DNA of 22,088 nucleotides from Psychrobacter sp. UBA6766 (GCF_002453355.1 NZ_DKGQ01000026.1:1-22088); one strand, 5' to 3'; positions 8,268 through 16,163 are shown, counted from the stretch's first letter. Notes: generated from the sequence alone by a model not told the origin. Translations and numbers: made by a program.

Positions 8268-9437
8268 TTATTGAGCGCGCCAATAGACTTTTATGACCAT
8301 ATCTTGACGAGATAAACCAAGGGTGGATTTTAATCGTTGTCTTAATGATTTGATGTCCGCCGCTTCAAACGCACCCCATACCTTGCCAATCTTAAGAGGC
8401 AATGTCGTTAATCTTGCATTTAATAAGCTCATGATTTGTTCAGGAGTTTCGGTTGTCGGTGTTTTAATGATATGGATTAGATTGTCTTGTAGAAAACGCT
8501 CATCATTACCTAATTGCTGACAGAGATTGAGAGTGCGTAAATAACTGATGTCTTCTGGATCTTCGGTGATAGCAATGACAAGGGGCGGTAACGGATTTTG
8601 CCAGTTTTCTAATAAATTGGCGACGGTAGGCAGAGAGGTTTCATCGCAGATTAATAAGCATTGGCCCTCACTGAGATGTTCTATTTTCTCTGGATAGTCG
8701 CGCACCGTTTTTATTGGCATACCGCAGACGAGAGAACGTGCCCAATTGCCACCTGGCGTGTCGCCATGGATATAAACATCTATCCAAGCTTGAACAGACG
8801 AGCTGATTGGATCTCGCCATGCTTTTCGCAGGGTGTAGTATCGCTGCAAAGGCTTATCGTTATTTTCTGACTCACTAATTGTGGGAGATAAAACATCAGA
8901 ATTTAACTCAAATAAATACGCGTAGCCGGGATGATTGAGTGGGATATTATCGGGTGCTGTGACCACCAGTCGATACATATTAGGGCTGACATAGTAACCA
9001 TCAATCACACTAAAATGCTGTTCTTGAAGTTTGATCGTACGCTTACCAAGCTTAGTAGCGGATGACTGCAATAACGCTATATATTGTTCATGTAGTGTCT
9101 CAGCGTCGCTAATAGGCACAAAAAAGTTGATAAAGTATTGATGATTAACACTAGAAATGTTTTCAGCGAGGCTGTTATTAATAGGGCTGCTATCTTTTAA
9201 TGCATTAAAATCATTTTGATAGCGATTGATCGTCATAACGTCTAACAAAAGGCCGTCAGGATACAGTTCTTTTATCGATACTATATCGTACTCGCCGACT
9301 GAGGCAGGCGTAAAAGCATTGATAAACATCGCAAGTTCATCTTGATGCTCTTCATTAAGATGGTGAATGAACATGGCTTTATCAGCAATGGCTAATGGGG
9401 TTTTATCGGTGTCATAACGAGTAAGCGTTTCAGCCAT
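8268..9437 (-). CDS. Siderophore-interacting FAD protein (SIP/ViuB-type ferric-siderophore reductase) with extra N-terminal domain
   Basis: This cytoplasmic flavoprotein is predicted to reduce ferric siderophore to release Fe(II) after import. Within 389 residues, the SIP core begins near 130. It has a flavin-binding stretch YTLRKAWRDP and then VYIHGDTPGGNWARS, equivalent to the H-G-D...G-x-W-A signature. The C-terminus has KVWGAFEAADIKSLRQRL and ends VYWRAQ, matching the SIP WxAxE...LR and YWR pattern. Residues 20-110 are an additional domain starting HHLNEEHQDELAMFI, which resembles the DUF2470/HugZ-type MNxDH motif. The start is the ATG at 9435-9437. The gene has its own promoter with a Fur box. 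E. coli uses FhuF for this step, so here a SIP-type enzyme probably serves the Fhu importer. Confidence 0.88.
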   Translation of the reverse strand: MAETLTRYDTDKTPLAIADKAMFIHHLNEEHQDELAMFINAFTPASVGEYDIVSIKELYPDGLLLDVMTINRYQNDFNALKDSSPINNSLAENISSVNHQYFINFFVPISDAETLHEQYIALLQSSATKLGKRTIKLQEQHFSVIDGYYVSPNMYRLVVTAPDNIPLNHPGYAYLFELNSDVLSPTISESENNDKPLQRYYTLRKAWRDPISSSVQAWIDVYIHGDTPGGNWARSLVCGMPIKTVRDYPEKIEHLSEGQCLLICDETSLPTVANLLENWQNPLPPLVIAITEDPEDISYLRTLNLCQQLGNDERFLQDNLIHIIKTPTTETPEQIMSLLNARLTTLPLKIGKVWGAFEAADIKSLRQRLKSTLGLSRQDMVIKVYWRAQ

Positions 9438-9625
9438 AAAGAGTCATCCAAGCCAAAAAATTACATAACGGTTAATTTATATAACCGTCAAGTAGGTGGC
9501 ATCTGAAAATATAAGGTAGCGGAAAATAGAGATAAAAATAGCAAAGGTTTAATCAATAAATATTGCGAACCAAGCAAGGTGATAAAAACTTATCAATCGA
9601 TAATGTAAATTAGAAATATCTAGTA

Positions 9626-9644
9626 GTTATTGATAACCATTAAC
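9626..9644 (-). promoter_or_regulatory. Fur box upstream of the siderophore-reductase gene
   Basis: The plus strand reads GTTATTGATAACCATTAAC and matches 15 of 19 positions of the Fur consensus. It begins about 10 bp downstream of the predicted -10 (9654-9659), so it covers the transcription start. That position suits repression. Confidence 0.7.
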
Positions 9645-9653
9645 ATTTAGATT

Positions 9654-9682
9654 ATTATTACGTTAATAAGGCTGACTGTCAA
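9654..9682 (-). promoter_or_regulatory. Sigma-70 promoter of the siderophore-reductase gene
   Basis: On the minus strand there is a perfect TTGACA -35 (9677-9682), a 17-bp spacer and AATAAT as the -10 (9654-9659, 5 of 6). The predicted start near 9647 leaves a leader of about 210 bases before the ATG at 9437. Confidence 0.72.
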
Positions 9683-9827
9683 TGTATTTATAAGTTTAAA
9701 GGGGTGCGTGCTGCTATAAAATCCTGAAATGAACAACAATTCCTAAAAAGCCCTCAGTATATAGAGCCAGAACTGACCAATAACTTAAAGCTAATTTCAA
9801 AATAACCTTGATTTATTTTGTTATGTC

Positions 9828-9833
9828 TATAAT
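9828..9833 (+). promoter_or_regulatory. -10 element of the ars operon
   Basis: A perfect TATAAT lies only 9 bp upstream of the arsR ATG. The possible -35 TTGATT (9808-9813) has a short 14-bp spacer. Transcription would start at about 9840, leaving almost no leader. The ArsR operator is expected here, but I could not define a clear dyad. Confidence 0.45.
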
Positions 9834-9842
9834 ATTGGACAA

Positions 9843-10193
9843 ATGGAAATAATTAATGCTACTACCAGCTTTGCGGCATTGTCTCAAGAAACGCGCTTAA
9901 AGGCCTTTAGACTGCTGGTTAGCCATGAACCTGATGGTTTACCTGCTGGTGAAATCGCCCGCAGACTTGATGTGCCCCACAATACGATGTCGGCTCATTT
10001 GGCTATCTTGGCCCGAGCAGGGTGGGTAACCTCTCAGCGCCACAGTCGCCAAATCATCTATCGAGCTTCTCTCACGCATATGGAATCTGTTATTCAGTTT
10101 TTATTAGAAGACTGCTGTGCGGGTTACCCTGAATTATGTGGTTCGCTTTTAAAAAGCTTGAGAAGCTGTAATGTCGAAATATCTGATAAATAA
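9843..10193 (+). CDS. arsR: ArsR-family arsenic-responsive repressor
   Basis: This 116-residue winged-helix repressor should release the ars promoter on binding arsenite. It starts with ALSQETRLKAFRLL (helix 1-2), then has AGEIARRLDVPHNTMSAHLAIL (recognition helix region, 35-56) and a wing ending QIIYRA. It lacks the ELCxCDL metal site of plasmid-type E. coli ArsR. Instead it has a C-terminal cysteine set EDCCAGYPELC (Cys91, Cys92, Cys99), similar to the AfArsR type, in which C-terminal cysteines bind As(III). A further Cys109 is present. It is the first gene of the arsR-arsCH-arsB cluster. It has no usual ribosome site and may be read from a leaderless mRNA. Confidence 0.93.
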   Translation: MEIINATTSFAALSQETRLKAFRLLVSHEPDGLPAGEIARRLDVPHNTMSAHLAILARAGWVTSQRHSRQIIYRASLTHMESVIQFLLEDCCAGYPELCGSLLKSLRSCNVEISDK

Positions 10194-10245
10194 TTAAACT
10201 TTATCTTTTTAAAGATAAGCCGTTCTAACCGTATAAAAGGACTTT

Positions 10246-11379
10246 ATGACAGCCATTATTTTTCACAACCCAAACTGCGGTACGTCTCGCAATACCTTAG
10301 CTATCATGAAAGCATCGGGCGAGTTGCCCAACATCATTGAATACCTCAAGACACCGCCGACGCGTGAGTATTTACTTGAGTTATTGGTCTTAATGAAGCT
10401 CTCGCCGCGTGAATTATTACGACAAAAAGAAATCATTGCTTTGGGGCTGGATAACGCCCAATTATCGGATGAACAAATTATTGATGCCATGCTAGCGCAT
10501 CCTATTTTAATGAATCGTCCTATTGTGGTCACTGATAAGGGTGCTGCATTATGCCGACCTTCAGAGCGAGTGTTTGATTTATTAGACAATCCAGTGAATC
10601 GCTTTACCAAAGAAGGTGGTGAAGTCGTTCAATCTACTAAAGGTAAGACTTCGGACATAACGATCGATTTGACGGAATTACCAAATATAGAAGCAGCAGA
10701 GCTGCAACCGATTGATATTGATGCTCTGATTGGTGCAAATGATCCGCGTCATCCACCAAGAATCTTGGTGTTATACGGCTCTTTACGCGCGCGCTCCTTT
10801 TCTAAATTAGCCAGCCAAGAGGTGAGTCGGATATTGCGTTGGTATGGTTGTGAGGTGCGTACGTTTGATCCCACAGACCTGCCGTTGCCTGATAGTACCG
10901 ATGCCGATCATCCAAAAGTACAAGAACTGCGTGAGCTAGCAGCGTGGTCAGAAGGCATGGTATGGGTAAGCCCCGAGCGTCATGGCAGTATTACTAGCAT
11001 CATGAAAGCACAAATTGACTGGATTCCACTTTCATTAGGTAGCGTGCGCCCCACCCAAGGCAAAACACTGGCGGTAATGCAAGTTAGCGGCGGCAGTCAA
11101 AGCTTCAATACTGTCAATCAGCTACGTATCTTAGGCCGCTGGATGCGCATGATTACCATACCCAATCAGTCGTCTATTCCTAAGGCTTTTCTGGAATTCG
11201 ATGACAATAACCGCATGCTGAATTCACCTTTGTATCAGCGTGTGGTTGATGTGTGTGAGGAATTGGTCAAGTTTACTTGGCTCACACGTGGTCGATCCTC
11301 TTATCTAACTGATCGCTATTCTGAACGTGTCGAAAGTGCAGAAGAGTTATCGCAACGCGTCAATCAAAAAGCCCTCTAA
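10246..11379 (+). CDS. Fused ArsC arsenate reductase - ArsH organoarsenical flavoprotein
   Basis: This single 377-residue ORF holds two complete proteins. Residues 1-128 match the glutaredoxin-dependent ArsC of the R773/E. coli type: FHNPNCGTSRNTL with catalytic Cys11, HPILMNRPIVVT with Arg91, LCRPSE with Arg104 and RFTKEGGEVV. Residues 143-377 match ArsH, an NADPH-dependent FMN protein that oxidises trivalent organoarsenicals: LPNIEAAEL, PPRILVLYGSLRARSFS (FMN phosphate loop, 170-186), SPERHGSIT (242-250) and the terminal SSYLTDRYSERVESAEEL. Only about 14 residues separate the domains. The normal lengths (about 141 and 235) add up to the ORF length, so neither half is truncated. A good AAAGGA site precedes the ATG. 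It would convert arsenate to arsenite for ArsB. Separate arsC and arsH genes are the usual form. Confidence 0.93.
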   Translation: MTAIIFHNPNCGTSRNTLAIMKASGELPNIIEYLKTPPTREYLLELLVLMKLSPRELLRQKEIIALGLDNAQLSDEQIIDAMLAHPILMNRPIVVTDKGAALCRPSERVFDLLDNPVNRFTKEGGEVVQSTKGKTSDITIDLTELPNIEAAELQPIDIDALIGANDPRHPPRILVLYGSLRARSFSKLASQEVSRILRWYGCEVRTFDPTDLPLPDSTDADHPKVQELRELAAWSEGMVWVSPERHGSITSIMKAQIDWIPLSLGSVRPTQGKTLAVMQVSGGSQSFNTVNQLRILGRWMRMITIPNQSSIPKAFLEFDDNNRMLNSPLYQRVVDVCEELVKFTWLTRGRSSYLTDRYSERVESAEELSQRVNQKAL

Positions 11380-11409
11380 ACTCAACCGTAGTTAACGTTA
11401 ACTTTTTCT

Positions 11410-11446
11410 AGGGCGTGTCTCAATTTTTCAAATGATGACACGCTCT
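11410..11446 (+). repeat. Inverted repeat between arsCH and arsB
   Basis: AGGGCGTGTC (11410-11419) pairs with GACACGCTCT (11437-11446) with one mismatch. TCA and TGA next to the loop can extend the stem across a bulge. No T-run follows, so it is more likely an mRNA-processing or attenuating hairpin, or a leftover element end, than a simple terminator. Confidence 0.55.
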
Positions 11447-11474
11447 AATACTATTGTTTTATTAAGGCACCTTT

Positions 11475-12785
11475 ATGCTCGCGTTAGCGATTTTCATCGT
11501 CACTTTGGCTTTGGTGATATGGCAGCCAAAAGGATTGGGTATCGGTTGGAGTGCAATGGGCGGCGCATTGGCCGCTCTGGTATTTGGAGTAGTGCAATTA
11601 TCCGATGTGACTACCGTTTGGGATATTGTTTGGGATGCTACCTTTACCTTTGTGGCGCTTATTATCATCTCATTGATATTAGATGAAGCGGGATTTTTTG
11701 GTTGGGCGGCATTGCATGTAGCAAGATTAGGCAATGGTCGAGGTCGCTTATTGTTTCCCATGATTGTAATTTTAGGAGCATTCATTGCTGCTTTTTTTGC
11801 CAATGATGGCGCGGCGTTATTGCTCACACCTATTGTTATCGCTGTCCTACTGCGCCTTGATTTTGCACCCAAATCGGCCTTAGTTTTTATTATCGCCACC
11901 GGTTTTATTGCTGATACGGCAAGCTTGCCATTAGTAACGTCTAATCTGGTCAATATCGTGAGCGCCAATTATTTTGATATTGGTTTTGGGCGCTATGCTG
12001 CGGTTATGGTGCCAGTCAATATCGTGTCCGTTATCGCAACGCTACTGGTATTGTGGATCGCTTATGCGCGTCATATTCCAAAACATTATGCTACTGATAA
12101 TTTGCTTGCGCCGCAGTCTGCTATCAAAGACCTTTTGGTCTTTCGCGCCGCCTTTCCAGTATTAGCTTTATTACTTATTGCTTATTTTGCCACTGAGTCA
12201 TTAGATATAGTGATTTCATTGGTGACTGGTATCGCGGCGCTAGTGCTGGTAGCAATCGCAGGTCGCTGGTGGCAAGGAGGTCGTGATACCAAGTTTTCTG
12301 TGACCAATGTGCTACGCAAGGCACCTTGGCAAATCGTGCTGTTTTCAATCGGTATGTATTTGGTGGTCTATGGCTTGAGTAATGCAGGACTCACAGCATA
12401 TGGCGCGCAAACACTAAGCTGGTTAGGTCAGCAAGGAGATATTGCTGCCACATTAGGAACTGGCTTCCTTTCTGCTATCGTGGCTTCAGTCATGAATAAT
12501 ATGCCCTCAACGCTTATCGGCGCACTCGCTATTGATCATGCCCAAGTACCTACGGCCACGCGTGAGCTGATGATTTATGCCAATGTCATCGGCAATGATT
12601 TGGGACCAAAATTTACCCCTATTGGTAGTTTAGCAACCTTGCTATGGCTACATGTACTGGCGGAAAAGGATTATAAGATTAGCTGGGGTCAGTATATGAA
12701 GGTTGGCTTATTAATTACGCCACCCGTACTATTAGCAACCCTTCTAGCTTTGGTGATTTGGTTACCTATGCTACCGAGCGGTTAA
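11475..12785 (+). CDS. arsB: Arsenite efflux permease
   Basis: This 436-residue membrane protein is close in length to E. coli ArsB (429). It has about 12 hydrophobic segments, beginning MLALAIFIVTLALVIWQPKG. Family motifs include DEAGFFGWAALHVARLGNG, a conserved FFANDGAALLLTPIV, FIADTASLPLVTSNLVN and GNDLGPKFTPIGSLATLLWL near the C-terminus. It exports arsenite driven by the proton motive force. No arsA ATPase is visible. The start ATG has AAGG seven bases upstream. It is the last gene of the arsenic cluster, 95 bp after arsCH with a hairpin in between. Confidence 0.95.
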   Translation: MLALAIFIVTLALVIWQPKGLGIGWSAMGGALAALVFGVVQLSDVTTVWDIVWDATFTFVALIIISLILDEAGFFGWAALHVARLGNGRGRLLFPMIVILGAFIAAFFANDGAALLLTPIVIAVLLRLDFAPKSALVFIIATGFIADTASLPLVTSNLVNIVSANYFDIGFGRYAAVMVPVNIVSVIATLLVLWIAYARHIPKHYATDNLLAPQSAIKDLLVFRAAFPVLALLLIAYFATESLDIVISLVTGIAALVLVAIAGRWWQGGRDTKFSVTNVLRKAPWQIVLFSIGMYLVVYGLSNAGLTAYGAQTLSWLGQQGDIAATLGTGFLSAIVASVMNNMPSTLIGALAIDHAQVPTATRELMIYANVIGNDLGPKFTPIGSLATLLWLHVLAEKDYKISWGQYMKVGLLITPPVLLATLLALVIWLPMLPSG

Positions 12786-12856
12786 GTTGCAATTCACTCA
12801 TTTTGCTCGGTAAATGCTCTTGTTTACCCACTGAGGGTAGTAACCAAAGTCAGTAG

Positions 12857-12865
12857 TGATATAAT
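12857..12865 (+). promoter_or_regulatory. Extended -10 promoter of ppiC
   Basis: TGATATAAT is a perfect extended -10 (TGnTATAAT), about 36 bp upstream of the ppiC ATG. No good -35 is seen, which extended -10 promoters tolerate. Confidence 0.55.
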
Positions 12866-12901
12866 GCCCCGTTCATCGATATTTTATGAAAGGTTTATAT
12901 T

Positions 12902-13180
12902 ATGGCTCGTACCGCTAGCGCATTACACATTTTAGTCAAAGACAAAGAGTTGGCTGATGACATTATTGCCAAGCTTAAAAAAGGCGCCCAGTTTGATGTG
13001 CTGGCTAAGAAACACTCAACCTGCCCATCAGGTAAAAAAGGCGGCCACTTAGGTGAATTTACAAGAGGTCAAATGGTACCGGCATTTGATAAAGTTTGCT
13101 TTAACGGCGAACTATTCACCCCACACTTAGTGAAAACCAAATTTGGCTGGCATGTGGTTAAAGTGCTTTACAGAACGTAA
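12902..13180 (+). CDS. ppiC: Parvulin-type peptidyl-prolyl cis-trans isomerase
   Basis: This 92-residue single-domain parvulin is almost collinear with E. coli PpiC (93 residues). It has an ALHILV start, LAKKHSTCPSGKKGGHLGEF (residues 35-54), GQMVPAFDKV (57-66) and TKFGWHVVKVLYRT at the end. The active-site histidines (ALHIL, GWHVV) and the CPS segment are present. It catalyses proline isomerisation in the cytoplasm. A GAAAGG ribosome site lies 8 bases before the ATG. It appears to be a single-gene unit unrelated to the ars cluster. Confidence 0.95.
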   Translation: MARTASALHILVKDKELADDIIAKLKKGAQFDVLAKKHSTCPSGKKGGHLGEFTRGQMVPAFDKVCFNGELFTPHLVKTKFGWHVVKVLYRT

Positions 13181-13398
13181 CAGTAAGAGCCGGCGCTGTA
13201 ATTTTGTCTAACCACTAATACAAAAAGTATCAGGTATGGTTATCACCCAAGAAACCCCACTTTTATAAGTGCTCCGTAGTACATTTACTGATAGACAGTA
13301 ATCCTTAACTGTGTTTTTTCAACAACACGCAAGAAAGATATGAGGTATTTAAACCACTTATCTTTAACCACCACACGTATCATTAAGAAGATTTAATT

Positions 13399-15081
13399 AT
13401 GCCAAACGAACGTCCTTTATACATCCCTTTTGCTGGACCAATATTGTTAGAAATGCCTTTGTTAAATAAGGGCAGCGCTTTTACCTCAGAGGAGCGTGAT
13501 AGCTTTAATTTAACCGGTTTATTACCGTACAACATTGAGACAATCGAAGAGCAATCTTTACGCGCTTATCATCAACTTAGCTCCTTTAGCAATGACATGG
13601 ATAAGCATATTTATTTGCGTAATATTCAAGACACCAATGAGACCTTGTTTCATCATTTGATTGAGCAACATATTGAAGAAGTGATGCCGCTCATATATAC
13701 CCCAACGGTTGGCCAAGCTTGCGAACAATTTTCCAAAATTTATCGACGTAAACGTGGTTTATTCATCTCTTATCCTGAGCGTCATAAAATCGATGATATC
13801 TTGCAAAATGCGACCAAACAGAAGGTAAGAGTGATCGTCGTCACTGACGGTGAACGCATATTGGGTTTAGGTGACCAAGGTATTGGTGGTATGGGCATCC
13901 CCATTGGTAAATTGTCTTTATATACCGCATGCGGCGGTATTAGCCCAGCTTATTGCCTACCTATTTTATTAGATGTGGGCACCAACAATCAACAACTACT
14001 CGACGACCCTATGTATATGGGTTGGAGAAATCCGCGTATCTCTGGGGCTGAATACGATGAATTTGTAGAGTTATTCATTCAAGGGGTTAAACGCCGCTGG
14101 CCAGAGGCGCTATTACAATTTGAAGATTTTGCACAGGAAAACGCAACGCCTTTATTAAACAGATATCGTGATCAATTATGCTGCTTTAATGATGATATCC
14201 AAGGCACCGCTGCGGTTTCAGTCGGAACCTTGATTGCGGCGTGTTTAAACAAAGGTGAAAGACTGAGTCAACAAAAAATAGCCTTTTTAGGGGCAGGATC
14301 AGCAGGTTGTGGTATCGCCGAACATATTATTCGCCAAATGCAGCGTGAAGGCTTGAGTGAGGCGCAGGCGCGAAGTCAAGTATTTATGGTAGATCGTTAT
14401 GGTTTGCTTACCGATAGCATGACAGAGTTGCAGAAGTTTCAGATACCACTGGTGCAAAAAGAATCCGATCTTGCAGAATGGGATAAGAGTCAAAAGCTTG
14501 GTTTGGCACAAGTGGTTAAACAGGCGAAAATTACCGTATTGTTCGGTGTCAGTGGGCAAAAAGGTTTGTTTACACAAGAAGTGATTGAAACCTTATGTGA
14601 CAATACGGAACATCCTATTGTATTGCCGCTTTCAAACCCAACTTCTCGCGTTGAAGCTACTCCGCAGGAAGTAACTAATTGGAGTAAAGGTAAGGCCATC
14701 ATTGCAACAGGCAGTCCTTTCCCTAATACCACTTTTGCCGGTCAGACGTTTGAAGTTTCGCAATGTAATAACAGCTATATTTTCCCCGGTATTGGTTTAG
14801 GGGTGATAGCATCACGTGCCAAGAGCATCAGTGATAATATGTTAATGGCTGCAAGCCAAGCCCTGGCGGATATATCGTTGGAATATATCAAGGCTCCAGG
14901 TGCCATATTACCGCCAATTAGAGTCATTAGAGAAATCAGTGAAAAAATAGCTTATGCAGTCGCATTGCAAGCAGTTGAAGATAAATTGGCCTTACCTATA
15001 ACGGTAGAAAATTTGGAACGTCGCTTAAAAGCTAACTTCTGGGAACCTAAATACCGTAATTATCGTCGTACTTCCTTTTAA
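13399..15081 (+). CDS. maeA: NAD-dependent malic enzyme (malate to pyruvate + CO2)
   Basis: This 560-residue protein is close to E. coli MaeA/SfcA (565). The malic N-terminal domain contains FNLTGLLP, the catalytic-Tyr region IYTPTVGQACEQFS, VVTDGERILGLGDQGIGGMGIPIGK (catalytic Lys region) and FEDF followed by FNDDIQGTAAV (metal and substrate residues). The NAD-binding Rossmann motif is LGAGSAGCGIA near residue 296. Later elements are LPLSNPTSRVEATP and IFPGIGLG. The length and the absence of a phosphotransacetylase-like tail separate it from MaeB. It links the TCA cycle to pyruvate. An AAGAAGA site precedes the ATG by seven bases, and a strong terminator follows. Confidence 0.95.
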   Translation: MPNERPLYIPFAGPILLEMPLLNKGSAFTSEERDSFNLTGLLPYNIETIEEQSLRAYHQLSSFSNDMDKHIYLRNIQDTNETLFHHLIEQHIEEVMPLIYTPTVGQACEQFSKIYRRKRGLFISYPERHKIDDILQNATKQKVRVIVVTDGERILGLGDQGIGGMGIPIGKLSLYTACGGISPAYCLPILLDVGTNNQQLLDDPMYMGWRNPRISGAEYDEFVELFIQGVKRRWPEALLQFEDFAQENATPLLNRYRDQLCCFNDDIQGTAAVSVGTLIAACLNKGERLSQQKIAFLGAGSAGCGIAEHIIRQMQREGLSEAQARSQVFMVDRYGLLTDSMTELQKFQIPLVQKESDLAEWDKSQKLGLAQVVKQAKITVLFGVSGQKGLFTQEVIETLCDNTEHPIVLPLSNPTSRVEATPQEVTNWSKGKAIIATGSPFPNTTFAGQTFEVSQCNNSYIFPGIGLGVIASRAKSISDNMLMAASQALADISLEYIKAPGAILPPIRVIREISEKIAYAVALQAVEDKLALPITVENLERRLKANFWEPKYRNYRRTSF

Positions 15082-15153
15082 AGGTTTATGAACGGTTAAG
15101 AGGCACAGATAGAAACCTCAGTGTGAATAACCTTACCTAAGTAAATATAGAAC

Positions 15154-15207
15154 AATAAAAAGGTAGTTAAAGCTATATATCGTATAGTGTTAGCTACCTT
15201 TTTTATT
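15154..15207. terminator. Bidirectional terminator between maeA and the convergent LysR gene
   Basis: AATAAAAAGGTAGTTAA (15154-15170) pairs with TTAGCTACCTTTTTTATT (15190-15207). An inner CTATA/TATAG pair extends the stem. T-runs lie on both outer sides, so it can end maeA transcripts on the plus strand and lysR transcripts on the minus strand. Confidence 0.85.
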
Positions 15208-15212
15208 GCTGC

Positions 15213-16163
15213 TCATACTCCATAAGGAGTTCTCATAGCCTTTGACTGTTTGCTCATTACTTGCTCATCCCAGTACGGCGGTGCACCATAATAGTCCGTC
15301 ATAAAATCGACAAAACATCGGATCTTGTGAGGGAGCATTTTTCTATGGGCATAGACAGCATATAGGCCTAAAGGACTTGGCTCATATTCAGGTAAAACGA
15401 TCACTAGCTGACCAGCTTGTAAAGCATTACTAGCAATAAAAGTCGGTTGTAATACCAATCCAGCACCTTCAATAGCGGCTTCTACCAAGACATCGCCGTT
15501 GTTACTTCGAAAAATACTACTTTCCTTGAGTTGTTTTGCCTTTAAATATTTAAAAACTTGTCCCTTAGTCTCTATATTCATATAGCTATAATGCAAATAA
15601 CGATGCGTCTCTAACTCCTCAAGTCGTTTAGGCGTACCGTAAGTTTTCAGGTATTCAGGTGATGCGCATAAAATCACGCGAATAGGAGCGATTTTTTTAG
15701 CAATAAGTGATGAGCTTTCAAGCTGCCCAATTCGTAATGCAATATCGAACCCTTCTTCAACGATATCGACTTTTCGGTCGCTTAGTTGTAGATCAACAGT
15801 GACTGAAGGATAGCGTTCCTGAAAGTCAGCAATCAATTTTGCCATATGCTTTAAAGCAAATGAGACAGGGGCGCTGATTCGTAGAATACCTTTAGGGAGC
15901 TGCTGTAAGCCGCCCAATTGTGCTTCCATGTCATCAATACTCAATAAAATCTGTTGCGCATGGATAAAATATTGGCTGCCAGCCTCAGTTGTGCTTACTT
16001 TGCGAGTAGTACGATTGAGCAGGCGAGTATGTAGTTGCTCCTCTAACTTGGCAACATACTTGCTCACCAGTTGTGGTGACAGCTGCATAGTAGTGGCCGC
16101 CTTACTGAAACTGCCCTCCGTTACCACTGCCACAAAGGCACGCATCCCGTCGATTCTATCCAT
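15213..16163 (-). CDS. LysR-family transcriptional regulator (CrgA-like subgroup)
   Basis: This 316-residue protein starts MDRIDGMRAFVAVVTEGSFS. The helix-turn-helix covers about residues 17-45 (SKAATTMQLSPQLVSKYVAKLE) and leads into NRTTRKVSTTEAG. The substrate-binding domain follows with GILRISAPVSF, near residue 92, and VLQPTFIA. The MDRIDGMRAF start and the GxLRISAP turn are typical of the large CrgA/PtxR-like group. The ATG has a good AAGGAT site. It diverges from the DoxX gene, and a LysR-type dyad lies between them, so it probably controls itself and the DoxX operon. The inducer is unknown. Confidence 0.93.
   Translation of the reverse strand: MDRIDGMRAFVAVVTEGSFSKAATTMQLSPQLVSKYVAKLEEQLHTRLLNRTTRKVSTTEAGSQYFIHAQQILLSIDDMEAQLGGLQQLPKGILRISAPVSFALKHMAKLIADFQERYPSVTVDLQLSDRKVDIVEEGFDIALRIGQLESSSLIAKKIAPIRVILCASPEYLKTYGTPKRLEELETHRYLHYSYMNIETKGQVFKYLKAKQLKESSIFRSNNGDVLVEAAIEGAGLVLQPTFIASNALQAGQLVIVLPEYEPSPLGLYAVYAHRKMLPHKIRCFVDFMTDYYGAPPYWDEQVMSKQSKAMRTPYGV

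Larger units (their letters stand above)
9438..9842. other. Intergenic region between the iron locus and the arsenic cluster
   Basis: This 405-bp divergent gap holds the minus-strand promoter and Fur box for the reductase gene (9626-9682) and a plus-strand -10 for arsR (9828-9833). The remainder (9690-9800) is AT-rich. I see no further gene, RNA or repeat in it. Confidence 0.6.

Noticed and set aside
11462..11968. A 168-codon open frame antisense to arsB
   Set aside because: The product shows no recognisable domain and mirrors the hydrophobic arsB codons on the other strand. There is no promoter or ribosome site.
12809..12828. GGTAAA/TTTACC hairpin after arsB as a terminator
   Set aside because: The stem is only six AT-rich pairs and no T-run follows.
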